Counted from the stretch's first letter, positions 43,257-52,907 are shown. The stretch is 64,000 bases of DNA from Mucilaginibacter limnophilus (GCF_004005815.1 NZ_SACK01000003.1:62001-126000); one strand, 5' to 3'. The notes: generated by a model from the sequence alone, not told the origin. Translations and numbers: made by a program.

Positions 43257-45182
43257 ATGATTAGTATTACACTTCCTGATGGTTCCGTTCGTCAGTACGA
43301 CAAGGGGATCACTTCCATGCAGATTGCGCAGTCAATATCTGAAGGATTAGCACGAAACGTATTAGCGGCCGAAGTTAACGGCCAGGTTTGGGACGCAAGC
43401 CGCCCTATTGAAGAAGACAGTACCGTAAAGCTGCTTACTTGGAATGATGGCAATGGCAAATCAACCTTCTGGCACTCGTCTGCTCACTTAATGGCCGAAG
43501 CGCTTGAGGCTTTATACCCCGGTACAAAGTTCGGCATAGGGCCGGCTATTGAAACCGGTTTTTATTACGATGTCGACTTTGGCGACCGTGATTTCTCTTC
43601 AGAAGAATTTAAAAAGATAGAAGATAAAATGCTGGAGCTGGCCAGGCAAAAATCGGAGTACATCCGCAAGCCTGTTAGCAAAGCCGACGCTGTTGAATAT
43701 TTTACTGAAAAAGGCGACGAGTACAAACTTGACCTGATTAAAGACCTACCTGACGGTTCGATAACTTTTTACACCCAGGGTGAATTTACTGACCTGTGTC
43801 GTGGTCCGCACATACCTAATACCGGCTTTATTAAAGCGGTTAAGTTAATGAGCGTTGCCGGCGCCTACTGGCGCGGCGACGAAAGCCGCAAGCAGCTTAC
43901 CCGTATTTACGGTGTAACTTTCACTAAGCAAAGCGAGCTTACCGAGTATCTGCACATGCTTGAGGAAGCCAAAAAGCGCGATCACCGCAAGTTGGGTAAA
44001 GAACTGGAACTGTTTACTTTCTCCGAAAAAGTAGGTATGGGGCTGCCATTATGGTTGCCAAAGGGTACTGCCTTGCGTGAGCGCTTAACCAACTTCCTGC
44101 AAAAAGCTCAAACAAAAGCCGGTTACGAGCAGGTGATTACGCCGCACATCGGTCATAAAAACTTGTATGTAACATCGGGCCACTATGAAAAATATGGCGC
44201 CGATTCATTCCAGCCTATACACACGCCACAGGAAGGCGAGGAGTTTTTGCTGAAACCAATGAACTGCCCTCATCACTGCGAGATATACAAATCGAAACCA
44301 CGCTCGTACAAAGACCTTCCCGTTCGTTATGCCGAGTTTGGTACCGTGTACCGTTACGAGCAAAGCGGCGAGCTACATGGCTTAACCCGTGTGCGTGGCT
44401 TTACTCAGGATGATGCCCATTTGTTCTGCCGTCCTGACCAGGTAAAGGAAGAGTTTAAAAAAGTAATCGACCTGGTGTTGTATGTGTTTGGCGCTTTGGG
44501 ATTTGAGGATTATACCGCGCAGGTATCGTTACGCGATCCTGAAAATAAAACCAAATATATAGGTACCGACGAAAACTGGGCGCTTGCTGAATCGGCTATT
44601 AAAGAAGCAGCTGATGAAAAAGGCCTGCGCACCGTTGTGGAGCTTGGAGAAGCGGCATTTTACGGCCCTAAGCTCGACTTTATGGTAAAAGATGCCCTTG
44701 GCCGTAAATGGCAATTAGGTACCATTCAGGTTGACTATAACCTGCCTGAGCGTTTTGAACTGGAATACACCGGTAGTGATAATCAGAAACACCGCCCGGT
44801 AATGATCCACCGTGCGCCGTTTGGATCAATGGAACGTTTTGTGGCTGTATTAATTGAGCATTGCGGCGGCAATTTCCCGCTGTGGCTGTCGCCCGAGCAA
44901 TACATTATTCTTCCTATATCTGAAAAATATGAAGAATATGCAAAAAAACTTTCCGATGTGTTAAAAGATTCCGATATTTGCGGGCTAATTGATTTCAGAG
45001 ACGAGAAGATTGGGCGTAAGATACGTGACGCTGAAGTCAAAAAAATCCCTTACATGCTGATAGTGGGCGAAAAAGAATCTGCCGAAGGAGTGGTTTCAGT
45101 TCGTAAACATGGTCAGGGTGATTTGGGAAGCATGAGCATTGAAGAGTTTAAACAACAGATAACTAAAGAAATAACGGTATAA
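43257..45182 (+). CDS. thrS: Threonyl-tRNA synthetase
   Basis: 641 residues, full length. N-terminal TGS domain (1-60, [21 protein letters not shown]), editing domain ([24 protein letters not shown] about 74-97; HxxxH and later [10 protein letters not shown]), class II catalytic core ([14 protein letters not shown] and [27 protein letters not shown]; motif 3 [11 protein letters not shown]) and C-terminal anticodon domain. First gene of thrS-infC-rpmI-rplT. The upstream leader has two hairpins. Confidence 0.98.
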   Translation: MISITLPDGSVRQYDKGITSMQIAQSISEGLARNVLAAEVNGQVWDASRPIEEDSTVKLLTWNDGNGKSTFWHSSAHLMAEALEALYPGTKFGIGPAIETGFYYDVDFGDRDFSSEEFKKIEDKMLELARQKSEYIRKPVSKADAVEYFTEKGDEYKLDLIKDLPDGSITFYTQGEFTDLCRGPHIPNTGFIKAVKLMSVAGAYWRGDESRKQLTRIYGVTFTKQSELTEYLHMLEEAKKRDHRKLGKELELFTFSEKVGMGLPLWLPKGTALRERLTNFLQKAQTKAGYEQVITPHIGHKNLYVTSGHYEKYGADSFQPIHTPQEGEEFLLKPMNCPHHCEIYKSKPRSYKDLPVRYAEFGTVYRYEQSGELHGLTRVRGFTQDDAHLFCRPDQVKEEFKKVIDLVLYVFGALGFEDYTAQVSLRDPENKTKYIGTDENWALAESAIKEAADEKGLRTVVELGEAAFYGPKLDFMVKDALGRKWQLGTIQVDYNLPERFELEYTGSDNQKHRPVMIHRAPFGSMERFVAVLIEHCGGNFPLWLSPEQYIILPISEKYEEYAKKLSDVLKDSDICGLIDFRDEKIGRKIRDAEVKKIPYMLIVGEKESAEGVVSVRKHGQGDLGSMSIEEFKQQITKEITV

Positions 45183-45183
45183 C

Positions 45184-45753
45184 TTGGCATTAAACAGACC
45201 AGTAAACAGAGGACCAAGGCCACCTTTTAAGAAAAAAGAGGCCGAACATAATATCAACCAGTTTATCAAAGCACCCGAGGTGCGTTTGGTAGGAGACAAT
45301 GTTGAAACAGGCGTTTACTCGTTAAGAGATGCGCTTGCCATAGCCCAGGAACAGGAGCTTGATCTGGTTGAAATTTCCCCTAACGCCAATCCGCCGGTTT
45401 GTAAGGTTGTTGACTATAACAAGTTTGTTTACGAGCAGAAGAAAAAGCTTAAAGAAATTAAAAGCAACTCAAAGCAAACCGTTATTAAAGAAATAAGGTT
45501 TGGGCCTAATACTGATGACCATGACTTTGAGTTTAAGCTTAAGCATGCCATTAAGTTCTTAGAATCGAACGAAAAAGTAAGAGCTTATGTGCACTTTAAA
45601 GGTCGTTCAATTGTGTATAAAGAGCAGGGAGAGATATTACTGTTAAAATTTGCACAGGCGCTTGAAGAAGTAGGTAAAGTAGAGCAATTACCAAAACTTG
45701 AAGGTAAACGGATGTTTTTAACCGTGGCACCTAAAGGAACGGCTAAAAAATAA
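45184..45753 (+). CDS. infC: Translation initiation factor IF-3
   Basis: 189 residues. [17 protein letters not shown] and [36 protein letters not shown] are the N-domain and linker; [25 protein letters not shown] the C-domain. It starts with TTG at 45184, one base after the thrS stop; no ATG or GTG is available in the N-terminal region. A non-AUG start is a known feature of infC (AUU in E. coli) used for feedback control by IF-3. Confidence 0.95.
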   Translation: MALNRPVNRGPRPPFKKKEAEHNINQFIKAPEVRLVGDNVETGVYSLRDALAIAQEQELDLVEISPNANPPVCKVVDYNKFVYEQKKKLKEIKSNSKQTVIKEIRFGPNTDDHDFEFKLKHAIKFLESNEKVRAYVHFKGRSIVYKEQGEILLLKFAQALEEVGKVEQLPKLEGKRMFLTVAPKGTAKK

Positions 45754-45754
45754 T

Positions 45755-45795
45755 ATGATGTGCAGATGCGTGGATATGCAGATGTGCAGATTGTT
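45755..45795. repeat. Repeat family F, single arm
   Basis: GATGTGCAGATGCGTGG followed by ATATGCAGATGTGCAGATT. It is closely related to the right half of the inverted element at 21989-22086. It lies in the 135-base gap between infC and rpmI. A second weak hairpin, GCGTT-GCGAA-AACGC, follows near 45850. Confidence 0.65.
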
Positions 45796-45888
45796 TTAAG
45801 ATAAATAGATTCGAAATCGAAAACTCGACCTTCGAAATAAAAATAAAGCGTTGCGAAAACGCCTATACTAAATAAATAAAACAGAGTT

Positions 45889-46089
45889 ATGCCAAAAATG
45901 AAAACCAATTCCAGTGCCAAAAAGCGCTTTAAGCTTACTGGAACAGGTAAAATTGCAAGAAAGAACGCATACATGAGCCACATCTTAACCAAGATGTCAA
46001 CCAAACGTAAGCGTAATCTGGGTAACACCAGCTTAGTATCTGATGCCGACATGGGTAACGTAAAGCGTATGCTTTGCATCGGCAAGTAA
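45889..46089 (+). CDS. rpmI: 50S ribosomal protein L35
   Basis: 66 residues, very basic. [22 protein letters not shown] is the family start. Usual length. It follows infC, with rplT next, in the normal order. Confidence 0.98.
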   Translation: MPKMKTNSSAKKRFKLTGTGKIARKNAYMSHILTKMSTKRKRNLGNTSLVSDADMGNVKRMLCIGK

Positions 46090-46163
46090 TTAACAAATTT
46101 TTTAACCAGGTATTAGAGTATTAAAGACTCACAAAGAGCACTCACTACCAAAAACACAAAGAA

Positions 46164-46508
46164 ATGCCACGTTCAGTAAACGCAGTAGCTTCAAGAAGAC
46201 GCAGGAAAAAGATCCTCGGCTTAGCCAAAGGTTATTATGGCTCACGCAGTAAGGTATATACCATTGCAAAAAACACAGTAGAAAAAGGTTTACAGTATGC
46301 TTACCGCGACCGTAAAACCAAAAAAAGAGAGTTCAGAGCTTTATGGATACAGCGTATTAACGCAGGTGCCCGTCAGCATGGAATCTCATATTCTCAACTA
46401 ATGGGTAAATTAGCCGCTAAAGAAATTGGTTTGAACCGTAAAGTTCTTGCCGACTTAGCGATGAACAATCCTGATGCTTTTAAAGCAATAGTTGATGCAG
46501 TAAAATAA
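46164..46508 (+). CDS. rplT: 50S ribosomal protein L20
   Basis: 114 residues. [70 protein letters not shown] is clearly L20. Last gene of the thrS operon, closed by a strong terminator. In other bacteria L20 represses the rpmI-rplT mRNA. Confidence 0.98.
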   Translation: MPRSVNAVASRRRRKKILGLAKGYYGSRSKVYTIAKNTVEKGLQYAYRDRKTKKREFRALWIQRINAGARQHGISYSQLMGKLAAKEIGLNRKVLADLAMNNPDAFKAIVDAVK

Positions 46509-46533
46509 GCAGCGATTTTCGCTAAAGGAAACT

Positions 46534-46570
46534 AAAACGCCTGATAATTATTATCAGGCGTTTTTTTTAT
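46534..46570 (+). terminator. Terminator of the thrS-infC-rpmI-rplT operon
   Basis: A perfect 14-bp stem: AAAACGCCTGATAA (46534-46547) with TTATCAGGCGTTTT (46551-46564), loop TTA, followed by more T. A strong intrinsic terminator. Confidence 0.95.
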
Positions 46571-46631
46571 TTAACATTTGTATTAACATTCAATTTTATT
46601 ACAGATATTAACGGCCAGATTTAATCCCCTA

Positions 46632-47300
46632 ATGAATCTGACCGAAACTATCACTAATAAAATCAATGATTTTGCGCCTTACGCCGAACTTATGCCCGGC
46701 GTGGTGATCATTCACCTTGTGGGTGATTTTCCTGTTGTGTACATGTCATCCAATGGCTTGAAGTTATTGGGTGTTACCCTTGAAGAGCTGCAACAAATAG
46801 GAACTGAATACTATAACCGATACTTCAATATTGAAGACATTGAAGTGTTTGTACCCAAGCTTAAAGCCTTATTAGAAAGCGATGTAACTGATCAAAGCGT
46901 ATCATTTTTTCAGCAAGTAAAGCTGGCCGGTAAAAACGAGTGGACCTGGCACATGAGTTCGGTAAAGGTGTTTATGCGTGACGAAGAAGGAAAACCTTTA
47001 TTAACAATAACCATTGCTTTCCCAATAAGCGAAATGAAACATATTGAAGCTAAGGCAGAGCGTTTGTTGGAAGAAAATAATTTTTTACGAAGGAACTCGA
47101 AGGCCTTTTCCAGCTTAAGTAAACGAGAAAAACAAGTGTTAAGCCTGGTTGCTAAAGGAAAAACATCAATTGAAATAGCCGAATCACTTTTTATCTCATC
47201 GGAAACAGTTCAAACCCACCGCCGCAACATTAAACAGAAATTGGGAATCAACACAGCATTTGCGTTCACTGAGTACGCATTAGCTTTTGATTTAATATAA
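46632..47300 (+). CDS. LuxR-type response regulator with PAS-like sensor
   Basis: 222 residues. N-terminal PAS-like part (about 10-135: VYMSSNGLKLLGVTLEELQ and WTWHMSSVKVFMRDEEGKP) and a C-terminal LuxR helix-turn-helix (about 158-215: LSKREKQVLSLVAKGKTSIEIAESLFISSETVQTHRRNIKQKL). No receiver domain. The signal is unknown. Monocistronic with its own terminator. Confidence 0.9.
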   Translation: MNLTETITNKINDFAPYAELMPGVVIIHLVGDFPVVYMSSNGLKLLGVTLEELQQIGTEYYNRYFNIEDIEVFVPKLKALLESDVTDQSVSFFQQVKLAGKNEWTWHMSSVKVFMRDEEGKPLLTITIAFPISEMKHIEAKAERLLEENNFLRRNSKAFSSLSKREKQVLSLVAKGKTSIEIAESLFISSETVQTHRRNIKQKLGINTAFAFTEYALAFDLI

Positions 47301-47340
47301 AAAGGGACACAGTGTTTCCTGTATCCCTTTCTTATTTTTA
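47301..47340 (+). terminator. Terminator of the LuxR-type gene
   Basis: AAAGGGACACAG (47301-47312) pairs with CTGTATCCCTTT (47319-47330), one mismatch, loop of six, then CTTATTTTTA. It starts right after the stop codon. Confidence 0.8.
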
Positions 47341-47350
47341 TTAAATTAGT

Positions 47351-48115
47351 TTATGATACCGGCACATTGATATCATTGCTGGCAGTACTGCCTAACGTTT
47401 TAGTTTCATTACCCAAATCCATGTATTGCTTAAAATTTTGTACATCTTCAAGCACCATATTACGGAACAATGGATTAATCACATGTGCAACGCTTGCCCC
47501 AAAACCACCTGCAGGCGGCTGGTAAGTGATCACCACATCAACCAAAGTACCGCCGTTTTCTCCGTCGCGGAAACGTACCTTGCCGGCATTATCAATTGTT
47601 GAACCCGGTAATGAACTCCAACCGATCATATAACCCGGTTCATCTTTCACTATTTCGGCATCCCAGCTAACTTTAGCTACATTAGCAGGTAGTTTAAGTA
47701 CCCAATGTGAGCGTTTGCTGTCAATTACCTGTACTGTTTCTAAGTGCTTCATAAACAATGGCAGGTTATCCAGTTTACGCCAAAAGTCATATACTTCCTG
47801 GCGTGGTTTGTCAATAAGGAACGAGGAGCGGATATTTACGTTCACCGCGTCATCGGTACTGGTTTTGCCTAAACGGGTGTATAATTCGCAGTGACCTGTA
47901 AAGCCACGATTTAACAAATATCCGCTTGCTCCAAGTTTTAAAATACTTGAAAAAGGACTTTTAAAGAGATTTCTAAAGGCCGAAATGCCAAGTCTTAAAC
48001 CGCCTGCTATTGAAATATAGCGTTCAACCATATTCAGGTTAACGGCTTCATTGGTGTTATTTGCTGCTGATGCCGTATGGTTACGGTTTATCAGCTGTAT
48101 TGCTGTGTTTGTCAT
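47351..48115 (-). CDS. SRPBCC (polyketide cyclase-like) membrane-associated protein
   Basis: 254 residues from ATG 48115. An ATG at 48193 is in frame but adds a hydrophobic, unlikely leader; the later start fits better. A short region with VERYISIAGGLRLGISAFRNL and LGASGYLLNRGFTGHCELYTRLG (about 30-85) matches the DUF2892-like membrane-anchoring segment; the SRPBCC domain follows (about 95-235: RSSFLIDKPRQEVYDFWRKLDNLPLFMKHLETV). Ligand unknown. Divergent from the B12 riboswitch. Confidence 0.8.
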   Translation of the reverse strand: MTNTAIQLINRNHTASAANNTNEAVNLNMVERYISIAGGLRLGISAFRNLFKSPFSSILKLGASGYLLNRGFTGHCELYTRLGKTSTDDAVNVNIRSSFLIDKPRQEVYDFWRKLDNLPLFMKHLETVQVIDSKRSHWVLKLPANVAKVSWDAEIVKDEPGYMIGWSSLPGSTIDNAGKVRFRDGENGGTLVDVVITYQPPAGGFGASVAHVINPLFRNMVLEDVQNFKQYMDLGNETKTLGSTASNDINVPVS

Positions 48116-48232
48116 ATATACTATTTGTTTAATAGGTATGTGACAGATAAACAGCTTATAAAACATATAAGTTTTGTTTAAATTAAAAAACATGCAAATA
48201 CAGTAAAGTTTATTAAGCCTTATGCTTATTCA

Positions 48233-48251
48233 TACTTTTGCAGTACATTTG
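48233..48251 (+). promoter_or_regulatory. Two -7 boxes before the B12 riboswitch
   Basis: TACTTTTG (48233-48240) and TACATTTG (48244-48251) both match TAnnTTTG. They are 11 bases apart and could give start sites near 48246 and 48257, just before the riboswitch. Confidence 0.5.
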
Positions 48252-48263
48252 CAATGCTTTTGG

Positions 48264-48430
48264 TTTTGGCCACATGTTTAGCGTGGCCGGATTAAAAGGG
48301 AATACGGTGAAAATCCGTAACTGTCCCGCAGCTGTAAGCTCATAATAACCACGCCATCTGCAGCCACTGTTTAACAACGGGAAGGCCGGCGAAAGGGAAG
48401 GAGTAAGTCAGAAGACCTGCCATAAGCTAC
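48264..48430 (+). promoter_or_regulatory. Cobalamin (adenosylcobalamin) riboswitch
   Basis: The core is the standard B12 element: GGGAATACGGTGAAAATCCG then AACTGTCCCGCAGCTGTAA (48298-48337), GCCACTG (48363-48369), GGGAAGG (48379-48385) and the B12 box GTAAGTCAGAAGACCTGCC (48403-48421). The GGCCAC/GTGGCC stem precedes the core. It represses downstream expression when B12 is bound. Genes controlled: btuB, a btuG-like gene and DUF6580. Confidence 0.95.
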
Positions 48431-48436
48431 ATTATT

Positions 48437-48466
48437 ATTCACGCTTTCGGGGATTGAAGCATGAAT
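48437..48466 (+). promoter_or_regulatory. Hairpin between riboswitch and btuB (expression platform?)
   Basis: ATTCACGCTT (48437-48446) pairs with AAGCATGAAT (48457-48466), one mismatch. The right arm contains an ATG (48461) that opens the long btuB reading frame. No T-tract follows, so translational control is more likely than termination. Confidence 0.45.
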
Positions 48467-48526
48467 GGCATACTCTTCTTATACAGCAGTATTTCCATTT
48501 CATCCGCGATAGCTACAGCTTTTAAA

Positions 48527-50536
48527 ATGCGAAAAACTGTACTACAGTATTGTTTATCATTACGTCGCCTTCTTAAAGGTATACCTATGCTGTTGCTGTC
48601 AGTTAACGTTTATGGGCAAACCGATACGGTTAAGCGTCTTAACGAAGTAAACATCAATTCAACCACCGCGCCGCAGCTACAGGTTGCTACACCTGCACAG
48701 GTGATTTCAGCATCACAATTTTTGCAATACAACGCTTTTAACGTGGCCGATGCTATTCGCAACTTTGCCGGCGTTAACGTGCGAGATTATGGCGGAATAG
48801 GCGGCTTAAAAACAGTATCTGTACGTGGTTTGGGGGCTAATCATACTATTGTTTTGTATGATAATGTTCAGCTTAACGATGCACAGAACGGCCAGATAGA
48901 TCTTAGTAAGTTAAATCTGTTTAATGTAAGTGAGGTCTCGCTGTTTATTCCGCAACCGGCAGACTTATGCATACCTGCACGCTCGTATTCAGCAGGTAGT
49001 GTACTTTCAATTAAAACAATTCAACCCAAGTTGAATACCGACAAGCCGTTTAAAATAATTGTAGGTGTAAAAGGGGGGAGTTTTGGCCTGATAAACCCTT
49101 ACCTGCAATGGCAGCAAAGATTGAGTAACCAATGGTCGTTTATAGTTAACGGTTATGTGCAGGAAGCCAACGGGCGGTATAAATACAAATATGAAAAGGA
49201 TGCATCAGACACGCTGGCAATTCGCAGAAACGGCGACGTAAGTACACATCAGGTTGACGGCGGATTATTCTGGACAAAGTCGGAGAGTAACAAGCTAAGC
49301 ATCCGATTTAACTATTATAATTCAGAAAGAGGTTTACCCGGTACAATAGCTTACAATCAATTCTCGCAGCAGCGGCTATATAATGAAGATTACTTTTTAC
49401 AAGCCGGTTATCAATATGCAAAAAATGCTTTCAGCTTACTGATAAACAGCAAAGCGTCTCAGAATTATGTACATTATACCGATCCTGACTACCCGCAGGC
49501 AGGGGGATTAAATAACAGCTACCGCCAGCGTGAGTTTTATCAGTCGGCTGCAGCAGCCTGGGATTTAACCGGTAAATGGAAAGTAGGCTATTCGGCTGAT
49601 GTGGCTATAACTTCACTAAATTCCGACATTAGCAATTACGCGTTTCCAACCCGTTTGACACTATTAAATGCGCTTGCTACCACATTTAATACAGGTAAAT
49701 GGCTGTTCAAGGGCAATCTGCTGGATACTTATATAAACGACAATACAACAACCGGACAAGCGGTGGCTTCTGCTCATAAATTAACGCCGACTGTGATTGT
49801 AACGTTTAGCCCGTTTAACAATGACAATTTTGTTTTGCGAGCCTTTTATAAAGACATTTTCCGCAACCCGAACTTTTCTGAGCAATACTATTACGCTGTA
49901 TCGTTGCGTAACATCAAGCCTGAAAAGGTAAAGCAATACAACGCAGGTGCAATATATAATATGGCATTTAACGGATCAGCAATTGATTACGTGAAGCTTA
50001 GTGCCGATGCGTATTATAACAGGGTAGATGATAAGATCATCTTTCTTCCCAACATCGACCCAAGTAAAACTACTGTCACTAACATAGGTAACGTTGAGAT
50101 AAAAGGAGTGGATGTAAGTTTAAAATCGTTAAGTACGATAAATAATTACTTCAGGATCAGTGCATCAGCAAACTATACTTACCAGAAAGCTTTAGATGTT
50201 ACCAATCCTTCGCAAAGTACTTACCACGACCAGATACCATATACACCTGTACATGTAGCTTCATTTAACGCCGGGGGCGAATACAAGAACTGGGCACTGT
50301 ACTATAATTATATGCTATCGTCTTCACGCTATAGCAACCGTAATAATGAACCTTTGTATTACCTGTCGGGATATAGCATAAGCGATTTATCGGGGCGTTA
50401 TAACTTTAATCTTGCCAAAATGCCTGCATTTATAGCAGCTGAGTGTAACAACATTTTCAATAAAAATTACGAGGTGGTGAGCAGCTATTACATGCCCGGC
50501 CGGTTTTACAGGTTAACTTTTCAAATAACTATTTAA
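48527..50536 (+). CDS. btuB: TonB-dependent vitamin B12 receptor
   Basis: 669 residues from ATG 48527, which gives a normal signal peptide (RRLLKGIPMLLLSVNVYGQ). An ATG at 48461 in a hairpin is in frame and would add 22 residues; which is used is open. The plug domain (about 30-150) holds NVADAIRNFAGVNVRDYGG and TVSVRGLGANHTIVLYDNVQ; the barrel ends in FYRLTFQITI. It is the outer-membrane channel for cobalamin, powered by TonB. It sits directly after a cobalamin riboswitch. Confidence 0.9.
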   Translation: MRKTVLQYCLSLRRLLKGIPMLLLSVNVYGQTDTVKRLNEVNINSTTAPQLQVATPAQVISASQFLQYNAFNVADAIRNFAGVNVRDYGGIGGLKTVSVRGLGANHTIVLYDNVQLNDAQNGQIDLSKLNLFNVSEVSLFIPQPADLCIPARSYSAGSVLSIKTIQPKLNTDKPFKIIVGVKGGSFGLINPYLQWQQRLSNQWSFIVNGYVQEANGRYKYKYEKDASDTLAIRRNGDVSTHQVDGGLFWTKSESNKLSIRFNYYNSERGLPGTIAYNQFSQQRLYNEDYFLQAGYQYAKNAFSLLINSKASQNYVHYTDPDYPQAGGLNNSYRQREFYQSAAAAWDLTGKWKVGYSADVAITSLNSDISNYAFPTRLTLLNALATTFNTGKWLFKGNLLDTYINDNTTTGQAVASAHKLTPTVIVTFSPFNNDNFVLRAFYKDIFRNPNFSEQYYYAVSLRNIKPEKVKQYNAGAIYNMAFNGSAIDYVKLSADAYYNRVDDKIIFLPNIDPSKTTVTNIGNVEIKGVDVSLKSLSTINNYFRISASANYTYQKALDVTNPSQSTYHDQIPYTPVHVASFNAGGEYKNWALYYNYMLSSSRYSNRNNEPLYYLSGYSISDLSGRYNFNLAKMPAFIAAECNNIFNKNYEVVSSYYMPGRFYRLTFQITI

Positions 50537-50545
50537 TATATCAAC

Positions 50546-51592
50546 ATGAAACAGATCAACACAAAGTATTTGCTTTTAGGGTTAGCTTTAACCGTTTTAC
50601 TTGCATCGTGCAGTAAGGATAAAGACGATCCGAAACCCACAGCTCCTGAACCGGGCGTATACGTTTTAAATGAAGGTGGTTTTGGTACGCCAAATGCTTC
50701 ACTAACTTTTTATGGTTATACCTCAAAAGCAACCACAGCAGATATCTTTTCAACTAAAAACGGTCGTGTATTGGGTGATACCGGTAATGAAATTAAACAA
50801 TATGGTTCAAAAATATACATCGCGGTAGACAGGTCTGGTACCGTTGAGGTAATTGACAGAACCGGCGCATCTATAAAAAAGATTGAACTAAAAGACGGTG
50901 GTGTTACCCGCGGTCCGCGTAGTTTCGCGTTTAATAACGGTAAAGCTTATGTGGTATGCTATGATGGTCATGTAGCGGTTTTGGATACTGCTTCATTAAG
51001 CGTGGGTACTCTGATAAACGTAGGCCGCAACCCCGATCAAATCGGCATAGCAAACAACAAGCTTTATGTAGCTAACTCAGGAGGTATCCCGGGCGACGAG
51101 AACACTGTATCTGTTATAAACCTTAGCAATTTGGCTGTTAAAGCAGTAACTGTTGGAGACAACCCGTTTGGTATTGCCGTTGACAGTGATAACCAGGTTT
51201 ATGTTACTGCTTACGGTAAGTGGGGTGTAAGTGCTTCAAGCCTTACCATTATTGACAGCAGCGACGATCATGTGATATCAAAAACCGACTTCGAGGGTGG
51301 TGCGTTAACCATCAGCGGAAACAAAGGTTATTTTGTTGGTTATGACGGTAAAGTAAAGGTTTATGATACTAAAACTGAAGCTATTGTAAACGAGAACTTT
51401 ATAAGTGACAATACAGAGCTTACAGCCCCTTACGCTGTTGCTGTAAACGAAGCATCAGGAGATGTTTATATTACCGATGCTTTAACTTATGATGTTGACG
51501 GTGATTGCTATATATTTAATAAGGACGGTAAAAAACAAGACGCATTTAAAACCGGCATTAACCCGGGCAGCATATTGTTCATAAACAAGTAG
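50546..51592 (+). CDS. BtuG-like surface lipoprotein (YncE/DUF5074 propeller)
   Basis: 348 residues. Signal peptide with lipobox LLASC (Cys about 22) followed by KDKDDP, typical of surface-exposed Bacteroidetes lipoproteins. The rest consists of seven-blade-type repeats: VYVLNEGGFG, NPDQIGIANNKLYVANSGG, NPFGIAVDSDNQVYVTAYG, APYAVAVNEASGDVYITDA. The position between btuB and DUF6580 behind the riboswitch suggests the B12-binding lipoprotein BtuG, which caps BtuB in Bacteroides. The identity is inferred from context and fold. Confidence 0.75.
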   Translation: MKQINTKYLLLGLALTVLLASCSKDKDDPKPTAPEPGVYVLNEGGFGTPNASLTFYGYTSKATTADIFSTKNGRVLGDTGNEIKQYGSKIYIAVDRSGTVEVIDRTGASIKKIELKDGGVTRGPRSFAFNNGKAYVVCYDGHVAVLDTASLSVGTLINVGRNPDQIGIANNKLYVANSGGIPGDENTVSVINLSNLAVKAVTVGDNPFGIAVDSDNQVYVTAYGKWGVSASSLTIIDSSDDHVISKTDFEGGALTISGNKGYFVGYDGKVKVYDTKTEAIVNENFISDNTELTAPYAVAVNEASGDVYITDALTYDVDGDCYIFNKDGKKQDAFKTGINPGSILFINK

Positions 51593-51644
51593 GCATTTTC
51601 TATATTGCAGGATAATCATTAATTTCGCTTAATTAATAAATACT

Positions 51645-52220
51645 ATGTCGACACAAAATAACAATACCCGTAATACAGTGCTTGTATTAATGATACTTGG
51701 GGCAGTGGCTATGCGATTTTTAACTTATCAGGTGCCGGTATTAAGCAATTTCACTCCTGTAGGCGCTGTTGCGTTATTCGGAGGCGCTTATTTTACCGAT
51801 AAATGGAAAGCTTATTTAGTACCGCTGCTTAGCTTACTGATAAGCGATATCGTAATCAACCAGTGGTATGTGTCAAGAAATATTGTTGATTATTCATCTA
51901 CATTCTGGGTTTACCTAAGTTTTGCGATAATGGTATTTATTGGCAGCCGTATCAAAAAACCAAACGTGGTAAATGTAGCTGCAGCTTCATTGCTGTCGGT
52001 TGTAGTGTTTTGGTTATTAACAGATTTTCCATGGTTATATGGTGGCTCACTTTACCCGCATACACTTACGGGTTACGGCCAGTCACTTATTGCCGCTATA
52101 CCTTTCCAGCGCAATATGCTTTTAGGCGATGCATTATTCGGCCTGATACTTTTCGGAAGCTTCGAGTATGCTAAAGCAAGATTTTCGTCTCTTCGCACAC
52201 GACATGAATTAGCATTATAA
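51645..52220 (+). CDS. DUF6580 membrane protein, candidate B12 transport component
   Basis: 191 residues with about five hydrophobic segments. The family pattern is MRFLTYQVPVLSNFTPVGAVALFGGAYF and FWLLTDFPWLYGG. These resemble ECF-transporter substrate-binding (S) components in size and topology. It is 52 bases downstream of the lipoprotein, in the B12 riboswitch operon. A role in B12 or cobinamide uptake is therefore inferred only from regulation and size. A terminator follows. Confidence 0.75.
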   Translation: MSTQNNNTRNTVLVLMILGAVAMRFLTYQVPVLSNFTPVGAVALFGGAYFTDKWKAYLVPLLSLLISDIVINQWYVSRNIVDYSSTFWVYLSFAIMVFIGSRIKKPNVVNVAAASLLSVVVFWLLTDFPWLYGGSLYPHTLTGYGQSLIAAIPFQRNMLLGDALFGLILFGSFEYAKARFSSLRTRHELAL

Positions 52221-52234
52221 AAAACATACATTCA

Positions 52235-52264
52235 CAAAAAAAGCGGCTTTTGCCGCTTTTTTTG
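52235..52264. terminator. Bidirectional intrinsic terminator
   Basis: AAAAAAAGCGGC (left, to 52247) and GCCGCTTTTTTT (52252-52263) with loop TTTT. T-tracts on both strands. It lies between the convergent DUF6580 and bifunctional nuclease genes. Confidence 0.9.
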
Positions 52265-52282
52265 TTCTTCTTACTCCGTTTT

Positions 52283-52882
52283 TTATGATGCTCTTCTCTT
52301 GGTAAGCTCATCACGAATTTTAGCCGCTTTCTCATAAGCTTCTTCTGCAAGGGCTTCCTGTAAACGGGTACGTAGTTCGTCATCACTCAAAGTGGCATAA
52401 CTGCCTGTGGCCGATATAGTGCCTTTTTCCTCAGGTGTTTCACTTATATTTTCCAGGTAAACAAAATCGTTACCTTCAATAACGATACCTGCGGTTGACA
52501 GGATAAATTCATAAGTATAAATAGGGCAGTCGAACCGCACTGAAACCGCTATCGCGTCTGACGTGCGAGCATCAATTTCCATGGTACGCTTGCCATCGCT
52601 GCAAATTAGTTTCGAATAAAAAATACCGTCGACAAGGTTGTAAATAATTACTTCCTGCACCGTAATGTTATAAGCCTGAGCAAAGCTTTTAAATAGATCA
52701 TGCGTGAGCGGACGGCTCGGCGTCATTTTCTCAATCTCAATGGCTATAGCCTGCGCTTCAAAGCTGCCAATGATAATCGGTAATCTTCGTCGACCGCTTA
52801 TTTCACCTAAAACCAAGGCATACGCGCCGGATTGTGTCTGACTATAGGATAGCCCTACAATATCCAGCTTTATTTTTTTCAT
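52283..52882 (-). CDS. Bifunctional nuclease family protein with UVR-like tail
   Basis: 199 residues from ATG 52882 (another in-frame ATG at 52894). BFN domain about 1-140: KIKLDIVGLSYSQTQSGAYALVLGEISGRRRLPIIIGSFEAQAIA and IYNLVDGIFYSKLICSDG and EIDARTSDAIAVSVRFDCPIYT. The last about 35 residues (LRTRLQEALAEEAYEKAAKIRDELTK) look like a UvrB/UvrC (UVR) motif. Possible nucleic-acid or protein partner; exact role not known. It starts 26 bases after etfA. Confidence 0.88.
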   Translation of the reverse strand: MKKIKLDIVGLSYSQTQSGAYALVLGEISGRRRLPIIIGSFEAQAIAIEIEKMTPSRPLTHDLFKSFAQAYNITVQEVIIYNLVDGIFYSKLICSDGKRTMEIDARTSDAIAVSVRFDCPIYTYEFILSTAGIVIEGNDFVYLENISETPEEKGTISATGSYATLSDDELRTRLQEALAEEAYEKAAKIRDELTKRRAS

Positions 52883-52907
52883 GTTGTTACCCATTACCCA
52901 ATCAAAT

